From Luidia sarsii (taxonomy: Eukaryota > Echinodermata > Asteroidea > Paxillosida > Luidiidae), in assembly GCA_949987565.1 (NCBI GenBank), contig OX465105.1, forward strand, positions 23,671,685-23,735,684: DNA of 64,000 bases. The letters are read 5' to 3'. Both the position numbers and the translations under genes were made by a program. Under the pieces are notes generated by a model. It saw nothing but the letters and a program-made list of their open reading frames with translations, searched no databases and had not been told where the DNA came from. This document shows positions 42,897 through 55,208 of the stretch, one piece after another. The stretch's first letter is position 1; every line of letters starts with the position of its first letter.

Positions 42897-45800
42897 GGTG
42901 TGGGGTGTGGGGAGGGGAGGGAAGGGGTGGGTTGGTGGGGGTGGTGTGTTGGTGGGGGTGGTGAGATGGTGTGGGTGGCGAGTTGGTGGGGGTAGTGAGT
43001 TGTTGGGGGTGAGATGGTGGGGTGGTGTGGTGAGTTGGTGGGGGTGGTGAGTTGGTGGGGGTGGTGAGATGGTGTGGGTGGCGAGTTGGTGGGGGTAGTG
43101 AGTTGTTGGGGGTGAGATGGTGGGGGTGGTGAGATGGTGGGGTGGTGAGTTGGTGGGGGTGGTGAGTTGGTGGGGTGGTGTGTTGGTGGGGGTGGCGAGT
43201 TGGTGGGGGTGGTGAGTTGGTGGGGGTGGCGAGTTGGTGGGGGTGGTGAGTTGGTGAGGTGGTGAGTTGGTGGGGTGGTGAGTTGGTGGGGGTGGTGAGA
43301 TGGTGGGGTGGCGAGTTGGTGGGGGTGGTGAGTTGGTGGGGGTGGTGAGTTGGTGGGGGTGGTGAGTTGGTGGGGTGGTGAGTTGGTGGGGGTGGTGAGT
43401 TGGTGGGGGTGGTGAGTTGGTGGGGGTGGTGAGTTGGTGGAGGTGGTGAGTTGGTGGGGGTGGTGAGTTGGTGGGGGTGGTGAGTTGGTGGTGGTGGTGA
43501 GTTGGTGGAGGTGGTGAGTTGGTGGGGTGGTGAGTTGATGGGGTGGTGAGTTGGTGGGGGTGGTGAGTTGGTGGGGGTGGTGAGTTGGTGGGGTGGTGAG
43601 TTGGTGGGGTGGTGAGTTGGTGGGGGTGGTGAGTTGGTGGGGGTGGTGAGTTGGTGGTGGTGGTGAGTTGGTGGAGGTGGTGAGTTGGTGGGGGTGGTGA
43701 GTTGGTGGGGGTGGTGAGTTGGTGGGGGTGGTGAGTTGGTGGTGGTGGTGAGTTGGTGGAGGTGGTGAGTTGGTGGGGTGGTGAGTTGGTGGGGGTGGTG
43801 AGTTGGTGGGGGTGGTGAGATGGTGGGGTGGCGAGTTGGTGGGGGTGGTGAGTTGGTGGGGTGGTGAGTTGATGGGGTGGTGAGTTGGTGGGGGTGGTGA
43901 GTTGGTGGGGGTGGTGAGTTGGTGGAGGTGGTGAGTTGGTGGGGGTGGTGAGTTGGTGGGGGTGGTGAGTTGGTGGTGGTGGTGAGTTGGTGGAGGTGGT
44001 GAGTTGGTGGGGTGGTGAGTTGATGGGGTGGTGAGTTGGTGGGGGTGGTGAGTTGGTGGGGGTGGTGAGTTGGTGGGGTGGTGAGTTGGTGGGGTGGTGA
44101 GTTGGTGGGGGTGGTGAGTTGGTGGGGGTGGTGAGTTGGTGGTGGTGGTGAGTTGGTGGAGGTGGTGAGTTGGTGGGGGTGGTGAGTTGGTGGGGGTGGT
44201 GAGTTGGTGGGGGTGGTGAGTTGGTGGTGGTGGTGAGTTGGTGGAGGTGGTGAGTTGGTGGGGTGGTGAGTTGGTGGGGGTGGTGAGTTGGTGGGGGTGG
44301 TGAGATGGTGGGGTGGCGAGTTGGTGGGGGTGGTGAGTTGGTGGGGTGGTGAGTTGATGGGGTGGTGAGTTGGTGGGGGTGGTGAGTTGGTGGGGGTGGT
44401 GAGTTGGTGGGGTGGCGAGTTGGTGGGGTGGTGAGTTGATGGGGTTGGTGAGTTGATGGGGTGGTGAGTTGGTGGGGTGGTGAGTTGGTGGGGGGGGTGA
44501 GTTGGTGGGGGTGGTGAGTTGGTGGGGGTGGTGAGTTGATGGGGTGGTGAGTTGGTGGGGGTGGTGAGTTGGTGGGGGTGGTGAGTTGGTGGGGGTGGTA
44601 AGTTGTTGGAGGTGGTGAGTTGGTGGGGGTGGTGAGTTGGTGGGGGTGGTGAGTTGGTGGGGTGGTGAGTTGGTGGGGGTGGCGAGTTGGTGGGGTGGTG
44701 AGTTGGTGGGGGTGGTGAGTTGGTGGGGGTGGTGAGTTGGTGGGGGTGGTGAGTTGGTGGGGGTGGTGAGTTGGTGGGGTGGTGAGTTGGTGGGGGTGGT
44801 AAGTTGGTGTGGGTGGTGAGTTGGTGGGGGTGGTTAGTTGGTGGGGGTGGTGAGTTGGTGGGGGTGGTGAGTTGGTGGGGGTGGTGAGTTGGTGGGGGTG
44901 GTGAGTTGGTGGGGGTGGTGAGTTGGTGGGGTGGTGAGTTGGTGGGGGTGGTGAGTTGGTGGGGTGGTGAGTTGGTGGGGGTGGTGAGTTGGTGGGGTGG
45001 TGAGTTGGTGGGGTGGTGAGTTGGTGGGGGTGGTTAGTTGGTGGGGGTGGTGAGTTGGTGGGGGTGGTGAGTTGGTGGGGGTGGTGAGTTGGTGGGGGTG
45101 GCGAGTTGGTGGGGTGGTGAGTTGGTGGGGGTGGTGAGTTGGTGGGGGTGGTGAGTTGGTGGGGGTGGTGAGTTGGTGGGGGTGGTGAGTTGGTGGGGGT
45201 GGTGAGTTGGTGGGGTGGTGAGTTGGTGGGGTGGTGAGTTGGTGGGGGTGGTGAGTTGGTAGGGTGGTGAGTTGGTGGGGGTGGCGAGTTGGTGGGATGG
45301 TGAGTTGGTGGGGGTGGTGAGTTGGTGGGGGTGGTGAGTTGGTGGGGGTGGTGAGTTGGTGGTGGTGGTGAGTTGGTGGGGGTGGTGAGTTGATGGGATG
45401 GTGAGTTGGTGGGGGTGGTGAGTTGGTGGGGGTGGTGAGTTGGTGGGGTGGTGAGTTGGTGGTGGTGGTGAGTTGGTGGGGGTGGTGAGTTGGTGGGATG
45501 GTGAGTTGGTGTGGGTGGTGAGTTGGTGGTGGTGGCGAGTTGGTGGGATGGTGAGTTGGTGGGGGTGGTGAGTTGGTGGGATGGTGAGTTGGTGTGGGTG
45601 GTGAGTTGGTGGTGGTGGTGAGTTGGTGGGGGTGGTGAGTTGGTGGGATGGTGAGTTGGTGGGGTGGTGAGTTGGTGGTGGTGGTGAGTTGGTGGGGGTG
45701 GTGAGTTGGTGGGATGGTGAGTTGGTGGGGGTGGTGAGTTGGTGGGGGTGGTGAGTTGGTGGGGGTGGTGAGTTGGTGGTGGTGGTGAGTTGGTGGGGGT

Positions 45801-46565
45801 GGTGAGTTGGTGGGGGTGGCGAGTTGGTGGGATGGTGAGTTGGTGGGGGTGGTGAGTTGGTGGGGGTGGTGAGTTGGTGGGGGTGGTGAGTTGGTGGTGG
45901 TGGTGAGTTGGTGGGGGTGGTGAGTTGATGGGATGGTGAGTTGGTGAGGGTGGTGAGTTGGTGGGGGTGGTGAATTGATGGGGTGGTGAGTTGGTGGGGG
46001 TGGTGAGTTGGTGGGGGTGGTGAGTTGATGTGGGTGGTGAGTTGGTGGGGGTGGTGAGTTGGTTGGGGTGGTGAGTTGGTGGGGGTGGTGAGTTGGTGGA
46101 GGTGGTGAGTTGGTGGGGGTGGTGAGTTGATGGGGGTGGTGAGTTGGTGGGGTGGTGAGTTGGTGGAGGTGGTGAGTTGGTGGGGGTGGTGAGTTGGTGG
46201 GGGTGGTGAGTTGGTGGGGTGGTGAGTTGGTGGAGGTGGTGAGTTGGTGGGGGTGGTGAGTTGATGGGGTGGTGAGTTGATGGGGTGGTGAGTTGGTGGG
46301 GTGGTGAGTTGGTGGGGGTGGTGAGTTGGTGGGGGTGGTGAGTTGGTAAGTATGGCGAGTTGGTGGGGGTGGTGAGTTGGTGGGGGTGGTGAGTTGGTGG
46401 GGGTGGTGAGTTGGTAAGTATGGCGAGTTGGTGGGGGTGGTGAGTTGGTGGGGTGGTGAGTTGGTGGGGGTGGTGAGTTGGTGGGGTTGGTGAGTTGGTG
46501 GGGGTGGTGAGTTGGTGGGGGTGGTGAGTTGGTTGGGTGGTGAGTTGGTGGGGTTGGTGAGTCGA
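42897..46565 (+). repeat. ~17-bp G-rich minisatellite, ~3.7 kb
   Basis: Unit GGTGAGTTGGTGGGGGT with shorter GGTGAGTTGGTGGG variants, over 200 copies. Local higher-order patterns use GGAGGT, GGTGGT, GATGGG and GGGATG variants. The minus strand gives stop-free Pro/Thr/His-rich frames up to 1,284 codons; these are repeat artefacts since other frames are also open. The G-rich strand has closely spaced runs of 4-5 G and should be prone to G-quadruplexes. Confidence 0.95.
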
Positions 46566-48060
46566 TGGCGTAGGAGTGTCTGTTTTTGTTCCAGAGTCCG
46601 TCAAAGCAAAGGGGGGAAAGAAAATAAGGGAAAACATGACGGGCGACGCGATGACTCAGCAAGGAAGGGCAAGATATATCGTTTGTAAGTGGTTTTTTTT
46701 TTTTTTTCCCACCTTCATTAAGATTGGCCCTGATTCGCTTGGACATGACTGCCATGGCCAAATCTCACCCCCCCCCACCCTCCTCTCCCTCTGATATCCT
46801 CTCGACACGCTGATCCCACCATGTTATCAACACACCCCTTGATCCGTACTTCGCGCGCCCCTGTCAAATCAAGTCGCTTCGCGGGCAGGATTTCCTCGCG
46901 GCCCTCTCCCCCAACCCCGCCACCGCCGCCGCCGCCACCGCCTCCCTCGCGCCGAGTCTCCGAGGCCGGTCGGACCCGTCAATTGGCAGCCGAAGGCTGC
47001 CATAGCTCCCCCCTCCCTCCGATCCGTCGCCAGTCCCGTCACCACCGCGCGAGGTGCAGCCCCCAAACATCCCGCCCGACCGAGGGCCTCGGTCTTCGGG
47101 TACAGTGTGATCCCTTCCCTTCTCACTCTTCAGCAACTACAGCAACCCCCCAGCACCAATCTGAGGGATTGAAGACAGGCGAGTTCCACAGCCCCGAGGC
47201 ATTGGGATTTTGTTGTTTTTCTTTTCAGCAACACTTCATTTGCAAGACAAACTGACACAGAGGAGGAGACAGTATAATATTAAACAAAATGACACGGCCA
47301 CTTGAAGAAGGTTATTCAAGTATAACTCCTTGTTTGTTCCCCCTTTCCACCACGTCTTAAGCCATCACCTTGACTGGCCTTTTTTGGTCCCTGTGGTTGG
47401 CACTTATATTCAGTGTTTTTCTTGACCACGGTTGGTCGAAACATCGGCGGGTATCGTACCACCGCCGTACCGTACCACCGTCGCTCAATGGACGGCCTTT
47501 CGGTGAATCGTGCCGGCCCGTGTCAATCCCAACCGTCCAACATCGCCTCCCGAACCCCCTAACAAATTGTCCGCCAACGATCTCGCCGAGCGCGTGTTTG
47601 CCACCAGCGTTTTGATCACACACTGCCAAAAGTATACTTGTGGGTTGTGAATTGCCTATCGCGCACAAGGCTCCCTGCGTGTGCATGTCTGATCTGAAGA
47701 ACTTTTTTTTTTAGGAGGTGATCCGAGGACACATGCAGAGTGCGACCCGGTGCAGTGCAGCATAAAGTGGCACATATACAGGGCTGAACTCCACGACCAG
47801 ACCGTAGTGAGAGTCAGCGAGGATCGAGGGGGGGATCAGCCCCCCCCCCACGCCCACGGTGGGGGGAGGGGGGATGTAGCAGATGCGCTGTCGCCAGGGT
47901 CAATCACGTGCGATGTAGGCCGTGTCCGTCAACAACTCGCCGTCTGACTGCGAAACATCTCAACCAAATCCAGAGTAGACAACCGCCAGCCAATCTGTTA
48001 CCAGAAATACACTCGAGTTTGTAATGTGCCCCTGCCCCTCTTACCCTTCCACCCAGGACA
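46566..48060. other. Spacer, CpG-rich at 46,830-47,140
   Basis: GCCACCGCC-rich sequence near 46,920, and several short frames without domains. No gene can be supported. Confidence 0.4.
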
Positions 48061-48084
48061 GGAACTTTTAGAGCCGAGAGGGTG

Positions 48085-48730
48085 AGAGAGACACTCAGAG
48101 AGAGAGAGAGAGACATGACTAGGAGAGCTAGTTAGAGCTCGGCGGAAGGAGAGAGATAGGGAGAGAGAGTGGGAGTGAGGGAGAGTGGGGTAGAGGGACA
48201 GGGAGAGGTGGAAAGAGAGTGGGAGGCGGAGAGAGGGGAGGGAGAGGGAGAGAGAGGATAGAGATGGGGAGAGAGAGAGGAGAGAGGGACAGAGGGAGAG
48301 AGAGGGGGGATAGAGAGGGGGAGAGAGAGGAGAGATGGAGAGAGAGGGGGAGGACGGAGAGAGGGGAGAGATATGAGAGAGGGAGGGAGAGAGGGAGAGA
48401 GAGAGAGAGAGAGAGAGGACGGAGAGGGTGGAAAGAGATGAGAGAGGGAAGGAGAGAGAGGGAGAGAGAGAGCGAGAGAGAGGGAGAGGCCGGAGAGAGG
48501 GGAGAGAGATGAGAGAGGGAGGGAGAGAGAGGGGTAGATGCATGGAGAGAGAGAGAGAGTGAAGAGAGGGAGAGAGAGAACGAGAGAGAAGGAGAGGCCG
48601 GAGAGAGGGGAGAGAGAAGAGAGAGGGAGAGAGAGAGGGAGAGAGGGGGAGGGGCAGAGAAAGGGAGAGGGAGTGAGAACGGCAGGCAGACAGTCAAAGA
48701 GACAGATCGAGACAGAGAGAGAGAAAGAAA
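48085..48730 (+). repeat. (GA)n purine-rich tract
   Basis: About 640 bp of GAGAGAGG-type sequence with a loose ~60-70-bp periodicity marked by GGCCGGAGAGAGGGGAGAG and GGACGGAGAG. Confidence 0.93.
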
Positions 48731-49305
48731 GCTATCCGTTGACGGATTAACCTTTGACCTTTAACGGGTGAGCAAGATGGCGGCGCTTGTCGGACTCCAG
48801 CAAGAGCCGTCGACACCTAAACCCTTTTTCTCTGAGCCATGTATACTATACCATGGTTCAGTCATGGAGCTAGCTCCTTGGAACATTGCACATACCCTCT
48901 CGCAGACTGATAATAGTCCTTGTGCGGATAATAAAGGTGGCGTTTACTCATCGGCCGCCCTCGCCTGGGCCAACGGGAATGGTGTCTGTTTGACAAGTGG
49001 GCTAACATAACGTGTAATGCATACCGCTTAATCATTCCAACACATGTGCGCTCCCCCTCTCCCCCCCCCTCCCCCGACTCACACCCGCCTGCCGCAATAA
49101 TCCGACACCGTGGGACTTTGTTAAAAGGAAAACGGTATCAAAATAATCCGGGCTGGGTGGGGGACGGTTGTCAAGCGGAGGGCGGCATCTGTGGCTGTAA
49201 ATGGAGTGAGACCGGCCAGGTATTTGTGGGACATCCCATGTATGCCCTGCATTCAGGACAAACAGGCACGCTCGCCCTTGCTTGTCTTGCTCTACCGGCA
49301 CGATC
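48731..49305. other. Spacer with a small plus frame at 48,768-49,010
   Basis: An 80-codon frame starts near AAGATGGCGGCGC but has no recognised domain. Nothing else was seen. Confidence 0.35.
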
Positions 49306-49309
49306 TGGG

Positions 49310-49456
49310 TTTTTTTTCGTAGGAAGGTTAGGGGTAATTTTCATAAATTATCATAAATGGCGTATCGAATTGCTCTTGAAGGAAAATTACGACAGAAGAA
49401 GAAGATCACGACACCCCATTAATGATAATTGCCCCTAACCATCCTACGGAAAAAAA
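49310..49456. mobile_element. Small MITE-like inverted repeat, ~147 bp
   Basis: Left TTCGTAGGAAGGTTAGGGGT, right CCCCTAACCATCCTACGGAA, arms of about 30 bp with few mismatches. Non-coding. Confidence 0.72.
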
Positions 49457-49617
49457 TACGAGCATGGGCAGCCTCCGTGACTACATTTCGTCCAGCATCC
49501 ATATCAAACACGCGTACACACCCAACACGCAATAGAAACTCAAAACATATTAACAGAATTATGAACCGTGCTTTTCTTTATTGCTCCAATCAGTGAAATA
49601 TAAGAGATCTTTCGCAA

Positions 49618-50462
49618 TGAACCCTTTCGACGTTCGCAAAGCATCATGGGTATAGATGACAAACTCGCCATATGTGACCTGGCACAGCATAATGAGGAAT
49701 AACCCCACTTTTAAGATTTTCAGGTTTTCTAATTATGTGAAAGAGTATACCATTAGCTTTCAATTGATATCAAAATGTAATATCCTCTAATACTTAAAAT
49801 TTCCGAAAATAAAAAAGAAAGAAAATTGATTTGTAACGAATTGTGAAGATACTTTAGCTTCAGGCGTTGTTTACTCAAAAAGTGTTTTGGTGGGATATTT
49901 CTCATGTCGTTGTGCCGGGTCACATGTTTTTATCGCACAACTCTATGGCAAAGCACTCAAGTTCGTGATTTGTTTAATTGTTTTCTCAAAAAAATAGATG
50001 GAGTTCAGAAATGAAACTCACACAGAAGTTTTTGTCTAGATACCAGCAACAATACATATTTTTTGTTGAAACATTCAGTTGGTAGTTTCGGAGAAATCAG
50101 TGAAAAATCCCTTGGTGACTGGGATGTCAAACGCGGTGCGCGCATGCAGCTGCGCGCATGCGTACACAGCGCGCCACTAGCTGAATGCGGTCACCGCATT
50201 GCCATACAGTCACCAACGGAATCCCCACTAATTTCTTCGAAACAACCTACTCAGCGTTCCAACAAAAAATATTTTTTGTTGCTAGTATCTAGACAAACAT
50301 TCTGTGTGGGTTTCATTTCTGAACTCCATCTAGTTTTTGGAAGAAAAAAAACACAATTAAACAAATCACGAACTTGAGGTTTTTTTCATAGAGTTTTGCG
50401 ATAAAATCACGGCTAGTTTGTCATCTATACCCATGATGCTTTGCAAACGTCGAAATGGTTTA
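49618..50462. mobile_element. Foldback element with ~260-280-bp arms, interrupted by a MITE
   Basis: Left arm begins CGACGTTCGCAAAGCATC; right arm ends GATGCTTTGCAAACGTCG. The arms stay similar for well over 200 bp (shared GTATAGATGACAAACT, AAGTTCGTGATTTGTTTAAT, GATGGAGTTCAGAAATGAAA). The loop is CpG-rich (GCGCGCATGCAGCTGCGCGC). The left arm is split by the MITE at 49,673-49,924. Confidence 0.82.
49673..49924 (-). mobile_element. GTGACCCGGCA-family MITE, short form, copy B (nested)
   Basis: Termini TGTGACCTGGCACAGCATAA and GTCGTTGTGCCGGGTCACA. Inverted relative to copy A. Removing it restores alignment of the two arms of the surrounding foldback element, so it inserted after the foldback. 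Confidence 0.85.
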
Positions 50463-50499
50463 TTATCCATCAATCCAACAATCCAACAATCTCCAACAA

Positions 50500-50560
50500 A
50501 AATAGGAGGGTCTGACATATTGATCCTAGCAGGACCTTTCTCAACGGCAGGAAGCAGAAA
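50500..50560 (-). mobile_element. Penelope terminal-motif remnant
   Basis: GAGGGTCTGACATATTGATC, CTAGCAGGACCTTTCTCAAC on the plus strand is the reverse arm of the short-element family, close to the 59.8-kb variant. Confidence 0.6.
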
Positions 50561-50757
50561 TCCGGATATGCACTGTCCCAGCCCAGTCAACGTTTTTCCT
50601 TTGCGATTTATTTATGTTTACTCATTATATTTTCTATTGATTTATTTACAGTTTCACGACTCCACCCAGTGGGGTTCCGTGCAATAAAGGGAAGACTGCC
50701 CCTTTCAAACACAATTCCATTGTGTTTCCATTTGTCCGGCTCCTGCGTTGACACCAA

Positions 50758-50925
50758 GTAATCGTAATTTGGAAAGGCCGTCATCTAAGGGCTGGATAGC
50801 TCCGATGGTAAGAGCGCTGGTAAAGTGGTATACGCAGAACCAGACCCGGTCCCGTCAGAGATTGCTTTACCATGCTCCAATTTGTTCAATGGTTCCCACT
50901 CAGTCTTATCCCTTTACTCGTTTGA
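50758..50925 (+). mobile_element. tRNA-derived SINE (family I), copy 4
   Basis: Leader TAATTTGGAAAGGCCGTCAT, then GGGCTGGATAGCTCCGATGG with TAAGAGCGCTGG, and tail CTCCAATTTGTTCAATGGTT, CCCACTCAGTC. It gives the fullest tail of the family. Confidence 0.72.
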
Positions 50926-51835
50926 TTTATGTAGAGGTATATTGCGCCTTTAAGGCTGGAGTGCAGCCACCATATATAGTCAGCAAGTAGTGATGAGGCA
51001 AGGAAAGAATCCCCGTGATTAGATGGTTGGTTGTCACTTGTAACGTATAGGGGCAATGGCAACGGTGAAGGTGATGGGCCGGGTTTTTTTGTGCCCCGAT
51101 GACATGATCTGACACTGGGGAGAGCGAGCCTTCAATCGCCATCTTTGGGAGATCGGGACGTGGTTAAGTCACCCTTCTGTTCCACGGGAGCGGCATTTTG
51201 AAAACGATTACAGAGCGTGTCATTGGTTTCTATAGCGCGATTTCACCCGATCGTTGCACGCACGGTCTTTTCGGTCAACGGCGCCCTAGACTATTTTTCA
51301 AATGCAATGGCTGTTCGAATGGAGCCATCTGCGGAGCTCATGCTGCCGAGTTTTGGATCCAGCTCGAGGGGTGGGTTGGAAGTTTTTAGCCTGAAGAAAA
51401 ACGTTCGGGGCCATCCAAACTGCTCCGGCGTCATCGGTACGGTACGGTATACGCGGCGTAAAGTACAGCGGCGCAGTCCACGCGACCTAGATCCCTACCC
51501 ACCCGGTCTGCACGCCCGCCCGGCCTTCAAGCGCGCCCCGTCTGATGCGGGGCAACAGTTGCCAGGGCAATGGTTCCCGTTGTGCCACAAAACAGAGCGC
51601 TGAGTGGGATCAACACCTTCCCAGCGAGGCCGCCCCGCAAGGCCCCGGCCGGGCACGCAGAGGGCCAGGCAACAGCGGGACCTGTCAGGGCGGGTTGCTG
51701 CCGGCGCGGCCGGCGGAGGACGCGCACCGGAGATTAGCGGGTGTGGAGGGCTTTCGGGTTTGGCGGGGGTTTTGGGGAGAGTTAAAGGAAAGCTCTGCGC
51801 CTATGAGTAACGGATGTCTGAAGCCAGGAAACACC
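50926..51835. other. Spacer, CpG-rich at 51,420-51,760
   Basis: GC-rich block with many CpG. Short frames on both strands lack domains. Confidence 0.4.
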
Positions 51836-51837
51836 GG

Positions 51838-52395
51838 TCTCTCTCTCTCTCATTCCCGATCTCTCTCATCCCCTTCTCTCTATCTCTCTCTGTCATTCTC
51901 TCTCGCTATCTCTCTGTCATTCTCTCACTATCTCTCTGTCATTCTCTCTCTATCTCTCTGTAATTCTCTCTCTCTATCTCTCCCATCCCCCTCTCTCTAT
52001 CTCTCCCATCCCCCTCTCTCTATCTCTCTGTCATTCTCTCTGTCCTACTTTCTCTCTCATTCTTTCTGTCATTCTCTATATCTCTCTATCTCTCTCTGTC
52101 ATTCTCTCTTTCTCTATATCTCTCTGTCATTCTCTCTGTCATTCTCTCTGTCATACTCTCTGTCATTCTCTCTGTCATTCTCTCTCTCTGTCTCTCTCTC
52201 ATACTCTCTGTCATTTCCTCTATCTCATTCCCTCTCTCTCTCTCTCATTCCCTGTCCCTGTCCTTGTCCCCTTCTCCACCTCCCCATCCCCTCCCTCCCA
52301 TTCCCCCTCCTCCCTCTCCCCCTCCCCTCCCATTCCCCTCCACCTCCTCCATCTTCCTCTCCCCCCCTCCCTCTCCTTTCCTCTCCCTCCCTCCC
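51838..52395 (+). repeat. (TC)n pyrimidine-rich tract
   Basis: CTCTCTATCTCTCTGTCATT-type repeats, becoming CCCCTCC-rich to the right. ~560 bp. Confidence 0.93.
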
Positions 52396-52797
52396 TTTGA
52401 ACCAGTAGCGTCACCGCTAATAATATATTGACCTCAACCCGTTTAGAAATAGACAGGCGAAAATATCAACTGTATAGGTCCAGCAATGGCTGTGACGAGC
52501 CTTAACATGTCTGTGACTTGTGTCCAACCGTCGTCAAAGCTATAGGTGACGGTCTTTTTTCAGTATTATTTGATGGGGTTTGGTTTGAGTTTTGGGGTTA
52601 ACGGAAAAAGCCCTTCGCGTGTTTCATAATGAATTACCCGCTCGGCACGCTGAACTTCGGTTCAGTTTGCTTCCACTCCAAGGTCGCGTGAATCACGGCG
52701 ACCGTGCACTCTTGGGATTCGCGACACTCACACCCTTCTCCCCTCCCCCTCCCGAGCCAGACACAGACACGAACACCCACACACGGACCCGCACATA
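52396..52797. other. Spacer, no gene seen
   Basis: Mixed sequence ending in ACACACACGGACCC just before a MITE. Nothing was recognised. Confidence 0.45.
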
Positions 52798-53256
52798 TGT
52801 GACCCGGCACAGCATAATGAGAAATAACCCCCACTTTTGAGATTTTGAGATTTTCTAATGATGTGAAAGTGTATACCATTAGCTTTCAAATGGTATGCTA
52901 ATTATTTCCGGGTGAACTTAGTACAAGGGGACTTCGCTCGTTCATTTGGTACCAAACACAATATAGCAGCGCCATTCTAAATCCTCGAAAGCGGCCATTC
53001 AAAAAGGCAGGAACTTTACATTTTCATGAAAACAGTACACAAACACTCCCCAGAAATCCCCGTTTTTTCAACATTTAGAGACGGATTTCGGAAAAAATCC
53101 TTTGGACATAATATCCTCCAATACATTAACTTAAGATACGAAAAAAACAAAAATTTGTGGTTTTTTTTCGAATTGAGAAGATACTTTGACTTCAGGCGTT
53201 GTTTACTCGAAAAGAGTTTCGGTGGGATATTCCTCATGTCGCTGTGCCGGGTCACA
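52798..53256 (-). mobile_element. GTGACCCGGCA-family MITE, long form, copy C
   Basis: Same termini as copies A and B, but with an extra ~200 bp (from ATTTCCGGGTGAACTTAG to about 53,125) shared in part with the 26.9-kb copy. Both ends abut TA dinucleotides, suggesting a TA target. Longer relative of the short forms. Confidence 0.82.
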
Positions 53257-54100
53257 TATGCACAAATCACTCACTGGAGACGCTTCACCTCGAAGTGGCA
53301 TCGAAGTATAGCATCGCATTTCTCGTGTGTCACGCTGATATGGGTTCCGGACGGTGTGTGGGGGATGCTCTCTTCAGTGAGCAGTGGCCGTTGCTTGCAC
53401 CCCTCCCCCCCCCACCTCACTCAACCGATGTCACGCCGTGGCAGTTGCTGTCACGGTGACAACAAGAGTGTAGCGCTTGGTGCCTGCTGAATTCTATTAT
53501 TCTCTCGCCCAAAACAAGCGATGACAACCCGACCGGTTCAGCGCACTCATTATGACACCCCGCGCATTGCAACTATAGTCAGCGGCGTAGCCAGGATTTT
53601 TTGGGGCAATGGGGGGCTGCCAAATTTCGCTACTCAAGCCTCTAGCTCTCTGCATGATCACCAGCGCTCAGCAACTACAAGTTATTTTACTACCGAAAAA
53701 AAACCATGAATTGGGGTAATAATGGGGTTCTTAATTTATCTTTAGAATTGTGTGTATTTGATTTTCTTTTGTTTTTCATTGAAACAAATCAAATCCCAGT
53801 GGGGGCGACGATCTTTCATGGGGGGGGGGCGTACGCCCACCCCCACGACCCCCGCTACGCCGCTGACTATAGTGCCAGCGAGAAGTTCTCGAAGCCTTAT
53901 GGCCAGGGGGGAGAGAAAGATGAGCTTGGCGTAGAACACTCACCTCGGTATTGTACCTTGCTATAGGGAGCGCCTTTGCACGGACAAAGCGGGCCGAGTT
54001 GCCTGTGATATTGACGACATTGTCGAATCGTTTCACGCTACCGCGTCAGTTAAACCTGACACCGTCGTTGAATCCTTCGCGGCGGTGTCACGATCTAAAG
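53257..54100. other. Spacer with a small inverted repeat
   Basis: TATAGTCAGCGGCGTAGCCA (about 53,573) and its inverse CGCTACGCCGCTGACTATAG (about 53,853) mark a possible ~300-bp MITE. No gene was recognised. Confidence 0.5.
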
Positions 54101-54101
54101 T

Positions 54102-54640
54102 GGGTGGCCGTGCTAGAATGGGTGGGTGACGTCACCACCCACCTGAGCACGTAGCGACAGCCTGCTGAAATGGGCGGCGTGCTAAGATGGGTGGGTGAAC
54201 TGAGCGCGTGCGGGCGCCCTTTACGCTCATATTGTTTCTCGTTGCAGAACACTCATTCGAGCTCCCAATATAGCACTGTACAAAACACTCTAGGTTTTGT
54301 AACTGTAGGCCTACTCTCATAAAAAAAACACCTGAAATGTGAAGCCGTCGACGTCCGAGCCACATTTCTGCATTTATGTCGAAAGGCGTCAAATCGGGAG
54401 GATCGATCGCTCATCGCTGTCGTGTTGTCCTTCGGCTCCATCTTGCGAACGCGAATAAACGACTCAGCACGGCAATAACAGGACACTACTTGGGTATGCA
54501 CTGCGCATTACGTGCGCTTACTTGATTGCCCATATATGGCAGGCCACCCATTCGATCATGCCGCCCATTTTAGACTGTCACACCGGGACCTCCGAATTCG
54601 GAGAGCCGGTGGTGTTGCTATGTGCCGGGCCCTCCGAATC
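54102..54640 (-). mobile_element. Diverged relative of repeat family III with a GGGTGCAG-element fragment
   Basis: 54,178-54,240 (GTGCTAAGATGGGTGGGTGA, GGGCGCCCTTTA) and 54,500-54,620 (GCACTGCGCATTACG, CCCATATATGG) resemble 62,400-62,790 in order. Between them, 54,241-54,390 is a fragment of the GGGTGCAG element (TTGCAGAACACTCATTCGAG). A composite or nested relic. Confidence 0.5.
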
Positions 54641-54897
54641 CGGGCACCACGGTTTATGAACCAGAGACTCGTTTCAGCCTATACCACAAAACAGTATGTC
54701 GCGTAACAAGAGTCCCACGTACATCCCACCAGTGTGCCGGGTTTGACTCGCTCGTGCATAAAGTGCGCTCTTATTGATTCATTTCACATGTATTCATATG
54801 TTTGGCGACTGTTTCGCGAGCTTTAAAAGATAGACTAATATACAAAATTATTTCTAACTGCCTCCTGACAGGACATTTCTGAAAGGCAGGGTGGCGT

Positions 54898-55208
54898 GAC
54901 CTCTCTATCTCTCTCAGTCTCTCTCTCTCTCTGTCTCTCTCTCTCTTTCTCTCTCTCTCTCCTCCTCCCCCTCTCTCTCTCTCCCTCTCTCTCCCTCTCC
55001 CTCTCCCTCTCCCTCTCCCTCTCCCTCTCCCTCTCCCTCTCCCTCTCCCTCTCCCTCTCCCTCTCCCTCTCCCTCTCCCTCTCCCTCTCCCTCTCCCTCT
55101 CCCTCTCCCTCTCCCTCTCCCTCTCCCTGTCCCTCTCCCTCTCCCTCTCCCTCTCCCTGTCCCTCTCCCTCTCCCTGTCCCTCTCCCTCTCCCTGTCCCT
55201 CTCCCTCT

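Noticed and set aside
42783..46637. 1,284-codon proline/threonine/histidine-rich minus-strand frame
   Set aside because: A 17-bp stop-free satellite opens several minus frames at once; no start context, splice sites or non-repeat domain.
48768..49010. Small gene starting AAGATGGCGGCGC
   Set aside because: 80 codons with no domain or splice partner; ATGGCGGC words also occur in non-coding spacer at 40.8 and 57.9 kb.
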